Below are positions 19,222-27,412 of a DNA stretch of 46,782 bases, piece after piece. The notes beneath the pieces were generated by a model, which was not told the origin of the DNA, ran no database searches, and saw only the letters and a list, made by a program, of their open reading frames with translations. The translations under genes were made by a program, and so were the position numbers. The stretch covers positions 1 through 46,782 of the forward strand of contig JAJOJK010000021.1 in assembly GCA_021208605.1 (NCBI GenBank), read 5' to 3'. Origin of the DNA: Candidatus Woesebacteria bacterium (GTDB lineage Bacteria; Patescibacteriota; Microgenomatia; UBA1400; UBA1396). Every line of letters starts with the position of its first letter. Positions within the stretch are counted from its first letter, which is position 1.

Positions 19222-19914
19222 TCAATCCTGTTTTTTGCTGAGATGTGGCAACAGGAAATCATACACCCACACCACTCCACTGACCAAAATAAGTCCATAC
19301 AAAAAATCTTCTATTGGCACTGTCCAAATTCGCCAATTGGTCACGATGGCAGGATTGTAGGTTACGATGGGTCGGGCAGTCAGGTAGCCATTGAAAATGA
19401 GTGTGAGAAGTAAGACTCCAGCAAAAAATATGAGCGTACTCGTTTGATTTAGCCATCGTTTTTTCCACGAGCTGGCGCCAATGATGAGAGGCAAAAGTAT
19501 ACTGACGCTGGCGGTATACCACCAAGCATTGAGAAGGGCAATTGCGCCGAGAGCGAGCAGTGGGAGCGCCACCAAGAGCTCAATGGGAAACGCAACCGAG
19601 TGTTTTTTCCATTCTGGTCGAATATTGTGCCAGAGCACTCCACATCCCCACGGTACCACCACAAAAAACAGAATTTCCTCTAGTGGTAAAGAACCAATCC
19701 GCAGTCCCAAGGTGTATTGTTCGCTAAAGTACCACCACCACTTGGTCACGAGATGATCCCACACAAGAAAAGGCAGGCTTACAACTATAAAAGCTCCGGT
19801 AAAGGCTTTCCAGTTGGGGAAAGTTCCCCTGTCTGTTAGCCAGTGGGAAAACAAGGGACCACAAAAAGCGCACAAAAAAATAAGGAGATCAAAGAGAAGG
19901 TACTCACTGCGCAT
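19222..19914 (-). CDS. Lycopene cyclase (CrtYc/Yd-like, two-repeat carotenoid cyclase)
   Basis: LPLEEILFFVVVPWGCGVLW and WTVPIEDFLYGLILVSGVVWVYD; overlaps crtB. Confidence 0.75.
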   Translation of the reverse strand: MRSEYLLFDLLIFLCAFCGPLFSHWLTDRGTFPNWKAFTGAFIVVSLPFLVWDHLVTKWWWYFSEQYTLGLRIGSLPLEEILFFVVVPWGCGVLWHNIRPEWKKHSVAFPIELLVALPLLALGAIALLNAWWYTASVSILLPLIIGASSWKKRWLNQTSTLIFFAGVLLLTLIFNGYLTARPIVTYNPAIVTNWRIWTVPIEDFLYGLILVSGVVWVYDFLLPHLSKKQD

Positions 19915-20710
19915 GGTGGCGAAGCTCCCACTGGTTCTTGAGCAGTGTGAACATGACGGACCACGGTCGAGGTTTGAGTTGGCGGCGCCAGACAATGCTG
20001 GGATTGTCGTAAATACGGCGAGCGGTCCAGCCGTACATATCGGCAGCCGTTTTGATTGGAATCAAGTACTGGCGCGGAATAAAGCGGTACCCCTTCTCTG
20101 CTTCCTGCTGCATTTGCCAGTAGTGGTCAATTTGCTGGCGGATGAAAGTTGCCCAGAGTTCTGGATCATTGGCGATTTCTTGCGAGTAGCCTAAATAGTT
20201 TCGATGCAAGTGCACGTCCTCGCCCACGTCACGGATAAAATTGACAAACTGCATGGCTCGACCTTGGAGCCGGGCCGCATGCTCAGCTTTTTTCGGAAGT
20301 TTCAGAATACGCGCCATCATCAGTCCAATCACTTCCGCGGAGCCGTACATATACTCTTCGAGTTCTTGGTAGGTATCGTAGTGCGATTTCGTTTGGTCTT
20401 GGCGCATAGAGCTCCAAAATGCTTCGATCCACTCCCACTCAAACGCGTGAGTTTTGGCGAGCTGAATGAAGTCTTGGACCACGCTATTGGTGACCGCTTC
20501 TCCGCTCCATGCATTTTGTGTTTGTTGCCAAAAAATTTCTAACTGTTTTTTGTTGTATTTTGTGGTGTCCATGATGTCATCGATGACGCGTACATATGCG
20601 TATAAACTGCTAATTTTCCGAAGAATTGCGGGCGGGAAAAATCGACTGGAGTAGAAATAGGTAACACTGCCCTCCTTGAAAATGCTCGTCTGAAGATCCT
20701 GTTGTTGCAT
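19904..20710 (-). CDS. crtB: Phytoene/squalene synthase
   Basis: TYFYSSRFFPPAILRKISSLYAYVRVIDDIMDTT, RLQGRAMQFVNFIRDVGEDVHLHRNYL. Confidence 0.9.
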   Translation of the reverse strand: MQQQDLQTSIFKEGSVTYFYSSRFFPPAILRKISSLYAYVRVIDDIMDTTKYNKKQLEIFWQQTQNAWSGEAVTNSVVQDFIQLAKTHAFEWEWIEAFWSSMRQDQTKSHYDTYQELEEYMYGSAEVIGLMMARILKLPKKAEHAARLQGRAMQFVNFIRDVGEDVHLHRNYLGYSQEIANDPELWATFIRQQIDHYWQMQQEAEKGYRFIPRQYLIPIKTAADMYGWTARRIYDNPSIVWRRQLKPRPWSVMFTLLKNQWELRHHAQ

Positions 20711-20851
20711 ACTGCTTTCTGTTACCACCGATGTCGGAATAAGAGAGATGTGAAAAATTTCCGCAATTCCTTAACTAGTCTAATATACAATACCCAACGT
20801 GAGAAATCTCGCCTAATGAGTACAAAATGCAGTGTGTCTTTTGTGAGTATT

Positions 20852-20905
20852 CTTATGCGTTTCTTACACCGTTTTCACTGAGTTCTTGCTGACGGTATCT
20901 ATAGT
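20852..20905 (+). promoter_or_regulatory. Stress-type promoter: CTTATG-N5-CTTACA, -10 TATAGT
   Basis: Repeats 20852-20857 and 20863-20868; -10 at 20900-20905; second repeat end to -10 start = 32. Confidence 0.6.
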
Positions 20906-20913
20906 ATGCGTAT

Positions 20914-21384
20914 ATGGCCAAGCAGAAGCAAAAAAAAATTTCACCTTCACTACAGTCAGAAAATGCTGAATTGAATCACCTTGTAGAGTCCTCGGATAGG
21001 ATCTTATACGAGTGTTCCACGGTTTTTCCTTTTGACCTTTTTCCGAACAAGATACTTGTTGACGAAAACAAAATTGATATTGTTTATAAATATTTTTTTT
21101 GGACGGAACGCGTATTCTCGATTATGATTCACGATATTCGCACCATCCGAGTCAGTACCGGACCGCTCTTTGCTTCTCTTTTGGTAGAAATTAAAGGCTA
21201 TGAAATTAATCCGGAACAAGTTTCGTATTTGCCGAAAAATGCTGCCTATTCAATAAAGCAGATCGTTATGGGTCTGATGGCGGCCAAGAGTCAGGGGGTC
21301 GATACTTCTCGACTCTTGTTGCCGGATTTGCGCCAGAAACTGGAAGAGATTGGCGTGGCGGAAAAAGATCGTTACGCTCGCTGA
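20914..21384 (+). CDS. Conserved hypothetical protein, possibly bacterial-PH-like
   Basis: LVESSDRILYECSTVFPFDLFPNKILVDENKIDIVYKYFFWTERVFSIMIHDI. Confidence 0.6.
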   Translation: MAKQKQKKISPSLQSENAELNHLVESSDRILYECSTVFPFDLFPNKILVDENKIDIVYKYFFWTERVFSIMIHDIRTIRVSTGPLFASLLVEIKGYEINPEQVSYLPKNAAYSIKQIVMGLMAAKSQGVDTSRLLLPDLRQKLEEIGVAEKDRYAR

Positions 21385-22529
21385 GCAAAAAAACGAACGA
21401 TATCTTGATACACAGACAGCGTTTTTCCTAATGACTCTACTCTCACCCACTCATGTTCGGTATGATCACCGCCACCGACTGGCCCGAGGCTGATGACCGG
21501 AATTCTCAGTGCGGTGGCAAAACGATTCTCATCGGCCACGGAAGTTCCGTATGCAGGGATGGTGTTGTAGTGAGCGAATACCTCTTCTTCCAGAGCGATC
21601 ACCAATGGATGGTGACGATCAATTTCATACGCCTCCATATAGGGTGTCGGCCTTTCAGCCAACTGAAACTTTGCAGAAATACCATTCTCATGACACAACT
21701 GCTCGAGTTGAGCGATAGTATTTTCACTTGTTGTTCCAGGGACTGACAAGATATTCAATTCTAGGTGCGCACTTCCCGGAATATCGAACGCACTCGTACG
21801 GCTTTCGCAGGCAAATGGAATGACTTGCGTGTTTTCTAAAAATTGGTGCCTGGGAAATTGTAATTGATCGATCAGGAGCAGCAAGCGGGCGGCCTCGGTA
21901 ATAGCATTGACGGCTTGATCAGAACGTGCGGCATGGGCCTGTCGGCCGAGAATCTCAGCGGCAATGACAAAACGGCCTTTTCGTCCGTAATTTATGGCAA
22001 AATCCTGGGTTTCATTCAAAACTTGCCCGCTTTCGGCAGAAATAAGAAAGACAACGTCTTCAAAAAAATCGGTTTGTACAAGTACATGTGAGCCGAGAGA
22101 AATGTTTTCTTCATCCACCCCAAAGGCCAATTTAAGGGGGTAGTTATTCTCTACTGCGAATTCGGCTACTCGTAAGATGGCCGCAATTCCACCTTTCATG
22201 TCGGCGACGCCCAAGCCGTGGGCCACGTTTTGGTCGTCTACTGTGACGGTCAAAGGATTTTGCTGCCAGTCTGGATGTGGCGGCACAGTGTCCATGTGAC
22301 CGTAAAAACACACGTATTCTGAGCTGGTGCCAAACGTTGCTACCAGGTTGTCGCGATTCGTATCCACCGGTACTCGCTCAACAGAAAATCCAAGGTTTTG
22401 CAGAAATTTTTCTATATACGTCGCTACCGAACTTTCTTCTGGGAAAGGAGATGGAATACTGACAAGTTCTTGTGTCAGTTCCAAGACGGAGTTAGTTTCA
22501 GGCGTGGCCGAGGTGTTTGTTTTTGACAT
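21372..22529 (-). CDS. M20-family peptidase (DapE/ArgE-like)
   Basis: YGHMDTVPPHPDW, GVADMKGGIAAIL, FGVDEENISLGSH. Confidence 0.88.
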   Translation of the reverse strand: MSKTNTSATPETNSVLELTQELVSIPSPFPEESSVATYIEKFLQNLGFSVERVPVDTNRDNLVATFGTSSEYVCFYGHMDTVPPHPDWQQNPLTVTVDDQNVAHGLGVADMKGGIAAILRVAEFAVENNYPLKLAFGVDEENISLGSHVLVQTDFFEDVVFLISAESGQVLNETQDFAINYGRKGRFVIAAEILGRQAHAARSDQAVNAITEAARLLLLIDQLQFPRHQFLENTQVIPFACESRTSAFDIPGSAHLELNILSVPGTTSENTIAQLEQLCHENGISAKFQLAERPTPYMEAYEIDRHHPLVIALEEEVFAHYNTIPAYGTSVADENRFATALRIPVISLGPVGGGDHTEHEWVRVESLGKTLSVYQDIVRFFAQRA

Positions 22530-22541
22530 GGGTATTCCTTT

Positions 22542-23813
22542 CTAGCGATACTGGCTGGTGCGATGGAGGGAGTCAGTGAGGAGCTGAGCGTAGTACTGCT
22601 CGACTTCGCTGGTGGTGGGTGGATGGTCAGCGGTGTGTACGGCACTGCGAATTTGGTTTGGAACTGAGTCGTGGGAAAGTAGGTACTGCATTTCTTGTTG
22701 GAGAATATGTGCAGACTGTCCTCGTTGTACTAAACCTTGAGTAGCGAGTTTCGTAAGTTTGGTGGCCATAGTTGCGAGTGAAGTTCCCCGACCAAGTGGA
22801 CCGAATTTAGTTTGTAAGCCCTGAAGAGCTGTTTTTTGTAAGGCGGCGTTGAGTGTGTCGCGGTTGTCCAATTGCAGTGGCGCCACGATGCGGCGGAGCT
22901 CGTCAAATCCAGAGTCGGTCGCGTAGTACGCTAATCCACCGATGAACGCATTCAGCGCCAAGATGGTTTCCACGCGGTGCGCGATGTCGGCAATACGAAC
23001 TTCCAGTGAAAAAACAGAGTCAGCATTTGCATGATCCGGTCGTATACGCACCCAAGAGTAGATTTGGTGTGGTTCGAGCGTGGTAAAAGGAAGGTGCTGC
23101 TGAAGTTGTGGCACGCTATCCAGTTGACCACGCTCGATGGCCACATTTACCTCATCGGAGACCGTTTGTAGGTGTTGGAAATACTCTTCCAACGAATGGA
23201 GTACTGGTGTTTGGAACATGCGTTGCGGCAGATATTGACTCATTTGTGCATATCTTCCCGGACGGAAGCTTTCTTGATTCGTATCTACCAATGCACCATT
23301 CTGGGAACTGTAGGGCGAACTAGCACTGAGCGCTAAAACAATGGGCGAGAGCGAACGTAAAAAGTTATAGAGTGCAAAGCCAAAATTTTCGCCGCTCTCT
23401 TCTGTTCCCGCTCCTTCGCGCGCAATTCCGAGTACGAGTTGTTGACTGCCAATAGAAAGAAAGCCTTCCCCTAAAGTTCGTGAAAGACTGGTGGTTCGAT
23501 ACCACTGAGGTTCTCGCTGTGAGACATCCCCCAGAAATGCGGAGCCAGCATACATTTGACCGCCGAGTGACTCCACTAAGCTATGGAGGTATGCAATGCT
23601 TGCGCCGACACCGTGGTTGAGGGCCTCAATGGTTGCAGACATGCTCACCATCATTTCGAGCGCATCGAGGGGATTTACTTCACCAGTGAGTTCGAGCGGA
23701 TTGCCCCGCTGGGTGTTTTCATGTAAAACGGCGGGAGCGGTGGTTCCGGTGAGGAAAAATTCCAATTCATTGCTGACGGTACTGATAGTTCCAAGTTCTG
23801 GTGTTGTTGGCAT
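22542..23813 (-). CDS. Divergent GCS2-type carboxylate-amine ligase (glutamate-cysteine ligase family 2-like)
   Basis: NELEFFL; ALSASSPYSSQNG...ESFRPGRYAQMSQYLPQRMF; YSWVRIRPD...SVFSLEVRIADI. Confidence 0.65.
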   Translation of the reverse strand: MPTTPELGTISTVSNELEFFLTGTTAPAVLHENTQRGNPLELTGEVNPLDALEMMVSMSATIEALNHGVGASIAYLHSLVESLGGQMYAGSAFLGDVSQREPQWYRTTSLSRTLGEGFLSIGSQQLVLGIAREGAGTEESGENFGFALYNFLRSLSPIVLALSASSPYSSQNGALVDTNQESFRPGRYAQMSQYLPQRMFQTPVLHSLEEYFQHLQTVSDEVNVAIERGQLDSVPQLQQHLPFTTLEPHQIYSWVRIRPDHANADSVFSLEVRIADIAHRVETILALNAFIGGLAYYATDSGFDELRRIVAPLQLDNRDTLNAALQKTALQGLQTKFGPLGRGTSLATMATKLTKLATQGLVQRGQSAHILQQEMQYLLSHDSVPNQIRSAVHTADHPPTTSEVEQYYAQLLTDSLHRTSQYR

Positions 23814-23924
23814 AGTTACTTTCTGGTGTTGAGAACCATAGTGTATGCAGGCGCGACGAAAAGTCTATTTTTTGGGCAGCCTACACATTCTTTACAAAAA
23901 AGTAGTAAATATTACAATAGCACC

Positions 23925-24569
23925 ATGAAAAAAGTGTCCGATGCGGTACAGCATTCTCTTTTAGCTGATGATGTCGCCCTTCTCGCGTTGCAGCGAGGTG
24001 TGCTGAATATGAGCGCCTACGCCGAGCAAATTCATGCGCACATTGAGCGCACCACCATGAAACCAGTAAAAAAAGGCACTATCGTGGCGGCTTTGGCCAG
24101 ATTAGCACCTGAATTGGCGGAGTTACCTACTCTGCGCCCGGAGGTATACCTCGATGATATTGTTACGCGGACGCCGCTGTGTGATGTGACTTTTCCAAAA
24201 ACGCCCGAGACTCAGCAAAAATTGGGAGTACTCTATTCTGAATTACATTTACATGAGAGTGCTTTTTTCACTGTCACTCAGAGCTTGAGTGAAATTACGG
24301 TGATTGCCCCACAGTCCGCGATGCTGGAAATGCTGCGCCGTTTCTCGATTCCGCCGAAAGCGGTTTTTACGAATACGGTGGGTATTACGGTGCGGTTTTC
24401 GGAAAAATATTTGGAAATTCCGAATGTGTTGTATACGCTCCAATCCGCGCTAGCGGTACGACATATCAATTTTGTGGAAATTGTCTCGACGTATACGGAG
24501 TTTTCGTTCATTTTAGATCACGCGGATGCTGAGCGGGCGTTGGAGGTGTTGCGGAGATTTTTGAGATAG
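23925..24569 (+). CDS. ACT-domain-like / regulatory protein with N-terminal helical domain
   Basis: ALLALQRGVLNMSAYAEQIHAHIERTTMKPVKKGTIVAALARLA; leaderless-type promoter TACAAT-N6-ATG. Confidence 0.5.
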   Translation: MKKVSDAVQHSLLADDVALLALQRGVLNMSAYAEQIHAHIERTTMKPVKKGTIVAALARLAPELAELPTLRPEVYLDDIVTRTPLCDVTFPKTPETQQKLGVLYSELHLHESAFFTVTQSLSEITVIAPQSAMLEMLRRFSIPPKAVFTNTVGITVRFSEKYLEIPNVLYTLQSALAVRHINFVEIVSTYTEFSFILDHADAERALEVLRRFLR

Positions 24570-24573
24570 AAGC

Positions 24574-24611
24574 AAAAAAACAGGGTGATTCATGGGAATC
24601 ACCCTGTTTTT
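24574..24611. terminator. Bidirectional intrinsic terminator
   Basis: AAAAAAACAGGGTGATTC-ATGG-GAATCACCCTGTTTTT. Confidence 0.9.
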
Positions 24612-24614
24612 GGT

Positions 24615-24776
24615 TTAGCGTGTAGACTGCTGTTCTGGATTCTTGTCGTTAGGAACTTCCCGGATTACAACTGGAGTAGTGTCTTCACCACGCATAGCGG
24701 CCCGATATCCCGCTACACTTCTTGGATCCGAATCATCGAAGTTCAAGACTACTTTCTTTTGTTCTTTTTTGGCCAT
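24615..24776 (-). CDS. Small hypothetical protein (53 aa), gene 1 of leader-controlled pair
   Basis: RBS gaaaggagacac then MAKKEQKKVVLNFDDSDPRSVAGYRAAMRGEDTTPVVIREVPNDKNPEQQSTR. Confidence 0.7.
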   Translation of the reverse strand: MAKKEQKKVVLNFDDSDPRSVAGYRAAMRGEDTTPVVIREVPNDKNPEQQSTR

Positions 24777-24810
24777 GTGTCTCCTTTCGTTTTTTTTTGG
24801 CCCTTTATAC

Positions 24811-24891
24811 AAAAAAACCTCCTCAGTGGTGAGGAGGGTGTTTCTTGTCTGTTGTGTATGCTCTACTCTGCTACGCGACAGCGACCCTCCC
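24811..24891 (-). ncRNA. Structured RNA leader 1 (antiterminator/terminator type)
   Basis: Minus: GGAGGGT (24890-24884) ... GCGTAGCAGA (24876-24867) ... ACCCTCC (24839-24833), overlapping terminator CCTCCTCA-CCAC-TGAGGAGG-T7 (24837-24811). Confidence 0.65.
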
Positions 24892-24992
24892 GCTCTGAAG
24901 GCGGAACCAAATGGTGCTGACAATAAGATGCAGAGTATTTTGCATGTTCTTCCTATTTTATTGGGTGATGGGTATTCGTCAATGGGGAGATC

Positions 24993-25026
24993 TGCGGGGA
25001 AGAAACCTTTCGTTTGCTTCCCCGCA
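24993..25026. other. Strong hairpin downstream of small gene 2
   Basis: TGCGGGGAAG ... CTTCCCCGCA, 10-bp perfect arms with AAAC/GTTT inside; no U-tract. Confidence 0.65.
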
Positions 25027-25033
25027 AATATTA

Positions 25034-25171
25034 CTACTGGGTGGCAGGTTGTTCCTGTTCTTTATTTTTCGTATGTGGATCTTCAGATGGAATGCTATCA
25101 GCGATCATCTTGCCAATATCAAATCTATCTCCTTGTTCTGCCTTTTTTTTACGAGTTTCTTGAGCGGCCAT
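25034..25171 (-). CDS. Small hypothetical protein (45 aa), gene 2 of leader-controlled pair
   Basis: RBS aaaggagagtc; MAAQETRKKKAEQGDRFDIGKMIADSIPSEDPHTKNKEQEQPATQ*; below the ORF-track length cutoff. Confidence 0.65.
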   Translation of the reverse strand: MAAQETRKKKAEQGDRFDIGKMIADSIPSEDPHTKNKEQEQPATQ

Positions 25172-25197
25172 GACTCTCCTTTCTTTTATTTTTTGGC

Positions 25198-25271
25198 AAA
25201 AAAACCTCCTCAATGCTGAGGAGGGTGATTTCTGTGATGCGCCGTTCTGCTACGCCATCAGCAACCCTCCC
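25198..25271 (-). ncRNA. Structured RNA leader 2, paralogous to leader 1
   Basis: Minus: GGAGGGT (25270-25264), TGATG/CATCA inner stem, GCGTAGCAGA (25255-25246), ACCCTCC (25226-25220), terminator CCTCCTCA-GCAT-TGAGGAGG-T7. Confidence 0.65.
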
Positions 25272-25330
25272 TCGGTAAGAAGGAGAATGAGGCTCATGAT
25301 GTTGCTAGATGTGCGGTGCATCGTGTGTGT

Positions 25331-25358
25331 AGTGTAACGCAGATATTTATATCGTCAA
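25331..25358 (-). promoter_or_regulatory. Sigma70-type promoter for leader 2
   Basis: Minus: TTGACG-N16-TACACT. Confidence 0.6.
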
Positions 25359-25380
25359 ATGGGATTATTTTTATTTCTTT

Positions 25381-25434
25381 CTTACACGATTCTTAGCGAA
25401 TTTTGTCTGAATTCTGTTGCTTGAAATGTACAGT
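25381..25434 (+). promoter_or_regulatory. Stress-type promoter: CTTACA-N5-CTTAGC, -10 TACAGT
   Basis: Repeats 25381-25386 and 25392-25397; -10 at 25429; spacing 32. Confidence 0.6.
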
Positions 25435-25455
25435 ACAGTGAAGTGAAAGGAACCT

Positions 25456-26277
25456 ATGTCTCCAGATATCGATCAGCATGAAATGCAGCAAGAACCGGAA
25501 TACATCAAATCGGAGTACCGCGGCAGCGGCAAACTCACGGGTAAAGTGGCGCTTATTTCTGGCGGAGACAGCGGCATTGGTCGTTCCGTTTCGGTGTATT
25601 TTGCGCGTGAAGGTGCCGATGTGGCCATTCTTTATCATGAGTCGGATACCGACGCTCAAGATACCAAAGCCTTGGTAGAATCCGAAGGCCAACGGTGTGA
25701 GGTTTACTCAACTGACGTCTCTGATAGTGCCGCTGTAGACGCTGTGGTGGAAAATGTTTTGGCCGACTTCGGTCAGATTGATATCTTAGTGAACAACGCG
25801 GCTATTCAAAATCCGCAACACTCACTGCTCGATATTTCGGACAAACAGCTGCACAAGACCTTTCAGACCAATATCTATGGCTATTTTTATCTTGCCAAGG
25901 CGGTTTTGCCGCACTTAGGATCAGCGGGATGCATTATTAACACGGCCTCTGTAGTGGCCTATCGCGGACACGATATCTTGATTGACTACTCCGCTACCAA
26001 AGGCGCGATTGTGAGCTTTACTCGGTCCTTGTCACTGAATTTGGCACCGAAGAACATTCGCGTGAACGCCGTGGCTCCGGGTCCAATTTGGACACCGCTT
26101 ATTCCTTCCACCTTCTCGAAAGAAAAGGTAGAAAAATTTGGCAAGCACACACCGCTCGGCCGACCAGGTCAGCCATCTGAGGTAGCGCCAGCGTACGTTT
26201 TCTTGGCCTCGAATGAATCATCGTACATTACGGGACAAGTTATTCATGTGAATGGTGGTGAGGTGGTAAACGCATAA
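25456..26277 (+). CDS. SDR-family oxidoreductase (general-stress type)
   Basis: GKVALISGGDSGIGRSVSVYFAREGADVAI, NNAAIQNPQ, YSATKGAIVSFTRSL. Confidence 0.92.
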   Translation: MSPDIDQHEMQQEPEYIKSEYRGSGKLTGKVALISGGDSGIGRSVSVYFAREGADVAILYHESDTDAQDTKALVESEGQRCEVYSTDVSDSAAVDAVVENVLADFGQIDILVNNAAIQNPQHSLLDISDKQLHKTFQTNIYGYFYLAKAVLPHLGSAGCIINTASVVAYRGHDILIDYSATKGAIVSFTRSLSLNLAPKNIRVNAVAPGPIWTPLIPSTFSKEKVEKFGKHTPLGRPGQPSEVAPAYVFLASNESSYITGQVIHVNGGEVVNA

Positions 26278-26297
26278 AAAAAGACTATCAGACAATT

Positions 26298-26351
26298 CTT
26301 ACAGCATTCTTACGGAATGTTGCTGCAGTCTTTACCATTCTGACGTACACT
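26298..26351 (+). promoter_or_regulatory. Stress-type promoter: CTTACA-N5-CTTACG, -10 TACACT
   Basis: Repeats 26298-26303 and 26309-26314; -10 at 26346; spacing 32. Confidence 0.6.
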
Positions 26352-26382
26352 ACTCTTACAAACATACGGAAAAGGAGCACAT

Positions 26383-26796
26383 ATGGGTAATAAAAAAATG
26401 CTCGGTGCAGGAATCGCTTTTGCGGCGGGTGCCGCGATTGGATACGTAGCGAGTTTATTCCTCTCTACCGAAGAGCGTGACAAGCAAAAGAAGAAAATTG
26501 TGGAGCTCACTGATAAGTTACCAACCGAAAAGGTTGATGAATTGACCACCGCTCTCTTTGGCAAGTCGACCAAAGAAATGAAAGCCAAGATGGATGACGT
26601 CTTCGCCGATTTCCAAACTCGTGTAGACAAGGTAAAGAAAACCGCCAAGTCTATTGATACGAAAAAGTATCAGCAAGTCGTGACTGACTTTGTTAAAGAA
26701 GTCCAAAAAACGCACGATTTCTCGGCGGAGCAAGTGAAGCAACTCCAGGATTTCCTGAAGTCTGACTATAAAAAAGTCATGAAAGAGACCAAGTAA
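26383..26796 (+). CDS. YtxH-like stress/membrane-anchored protein
   Basis: MLGAGIAFAAGAAIGYVASLFLSTEERDKQKKKI. Confidence 0.65.
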   Translation: MGNKKMLGAGIAFAAGAAIGYVASLFLSTEERDKQKKKIVELTDKLPTEKVDELTTALFGKSTKEMKAKMDDVFADFQTRVDKVKKTAKSIDTKKYQQVVTDFVKEVQKTHDFSAEQVKQLQDFLKSDYKKVMKETK

Positions 26797-26797
26797 G

Positions 26798-27043
26798 ATG
26801 TCTCTGGAAGTAATTTTTTACTCACTGGGAATTGCCGCTATTGTGGTGAATTTCTTGGTGTTATTTGTACTGGGAGTTGTGGTGTACGTAGCTTGGAGGA
26901 AGTATCAAGCGTTTAAACGGAGCGCGGTGGCCGGTATGGTCACCGCTGCTGCAGCCGCAATTCCGCGTCTTGCTTTGTTCCCGATAGCGAAAAAACTGTT
27001 TTATTTCTTTTCTGACCGCTCTCGTAACACCAAAGAACAGTAG
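26798..27043 (+). CDS. Small single-pass membrane protein
   Basis: Follows YtxH-like gene by 1 nt; hydrophobic N-terminus. Confidence 0.6.
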   Translation: MSLEVIFYSLGIAAIVVNFLVLFVLGVVVYVAWRKYQAFKRSAVAGMVTAAAAAIPRLALFPIAKKLFYFFSDRSRNTKEQ

Positions 27044-27046
27044 CGG

Positions 27047-27412
27047 TTACAGGTTTTCTAGCTCGGTCAGCATGTCTTCAAGAGCCACAAAGGCAGTTTC
27101 TTGCTCGGCGTAAAGTTCGTTTAAATTATCTTCGATTTTATTGCTGGATTCTGCTAATGCAGCAGTGTTTTGTTGTGGCGGTGCATTCAGGAATACACCG
27201 CCAGCAATAAACACAAATACAGCCAGTGCGCTAGCAGTAGAGAGAAATACAGCACGACTGGAGAATACGCTGCTCCAGAAGTGTTGTGAGCCGTACTGTT
27301 TTGTAAAACGCTGGCGGAGTGTGGTATTTAGATTGTGTTTCCAGCGATTCTTAGGCTCAGGGGCTCTGGAGAACATCCAGTGCAGAAGTTGTTCGGTACT
27401 GTTTTTTTTCAT
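27047..27412 (-). CDS. Putative anti-sigma-like membrane protein
   Basis: Single TM AVFLSTASALAVFVFIAGGVFL; overlaps sigma factor gene end. Confidence 0.5.
   Translation of the reverse strand: MKKNSTEQLLHWMFSRAPEPKNRWKHNLNTTLRQRFTKQYGSQHFWSSVFSSRAVFLSTASALAVFVFIAGGVFLNAPPQQNTAALAESSNKIEDNLNELYAEQETAFVALEDMLTELENL

Noticed and set aside
23878-23918. Another member of the repeat regulon (CTACAC..TTTACA before 23925)
   Set aside because: Offset is 11 bp, but the second element sits at -35 distance (16 nt) from TACAAT, not the 32-nt geometry; ordinary promoter.
24643-25219. Plus-strand ORFs of 176 and 102 aa
   Set aside because: They overlap the leaders and small minus-strand genes with SD sites, and their translations are aromatic/Cys-rich shadow sequence.
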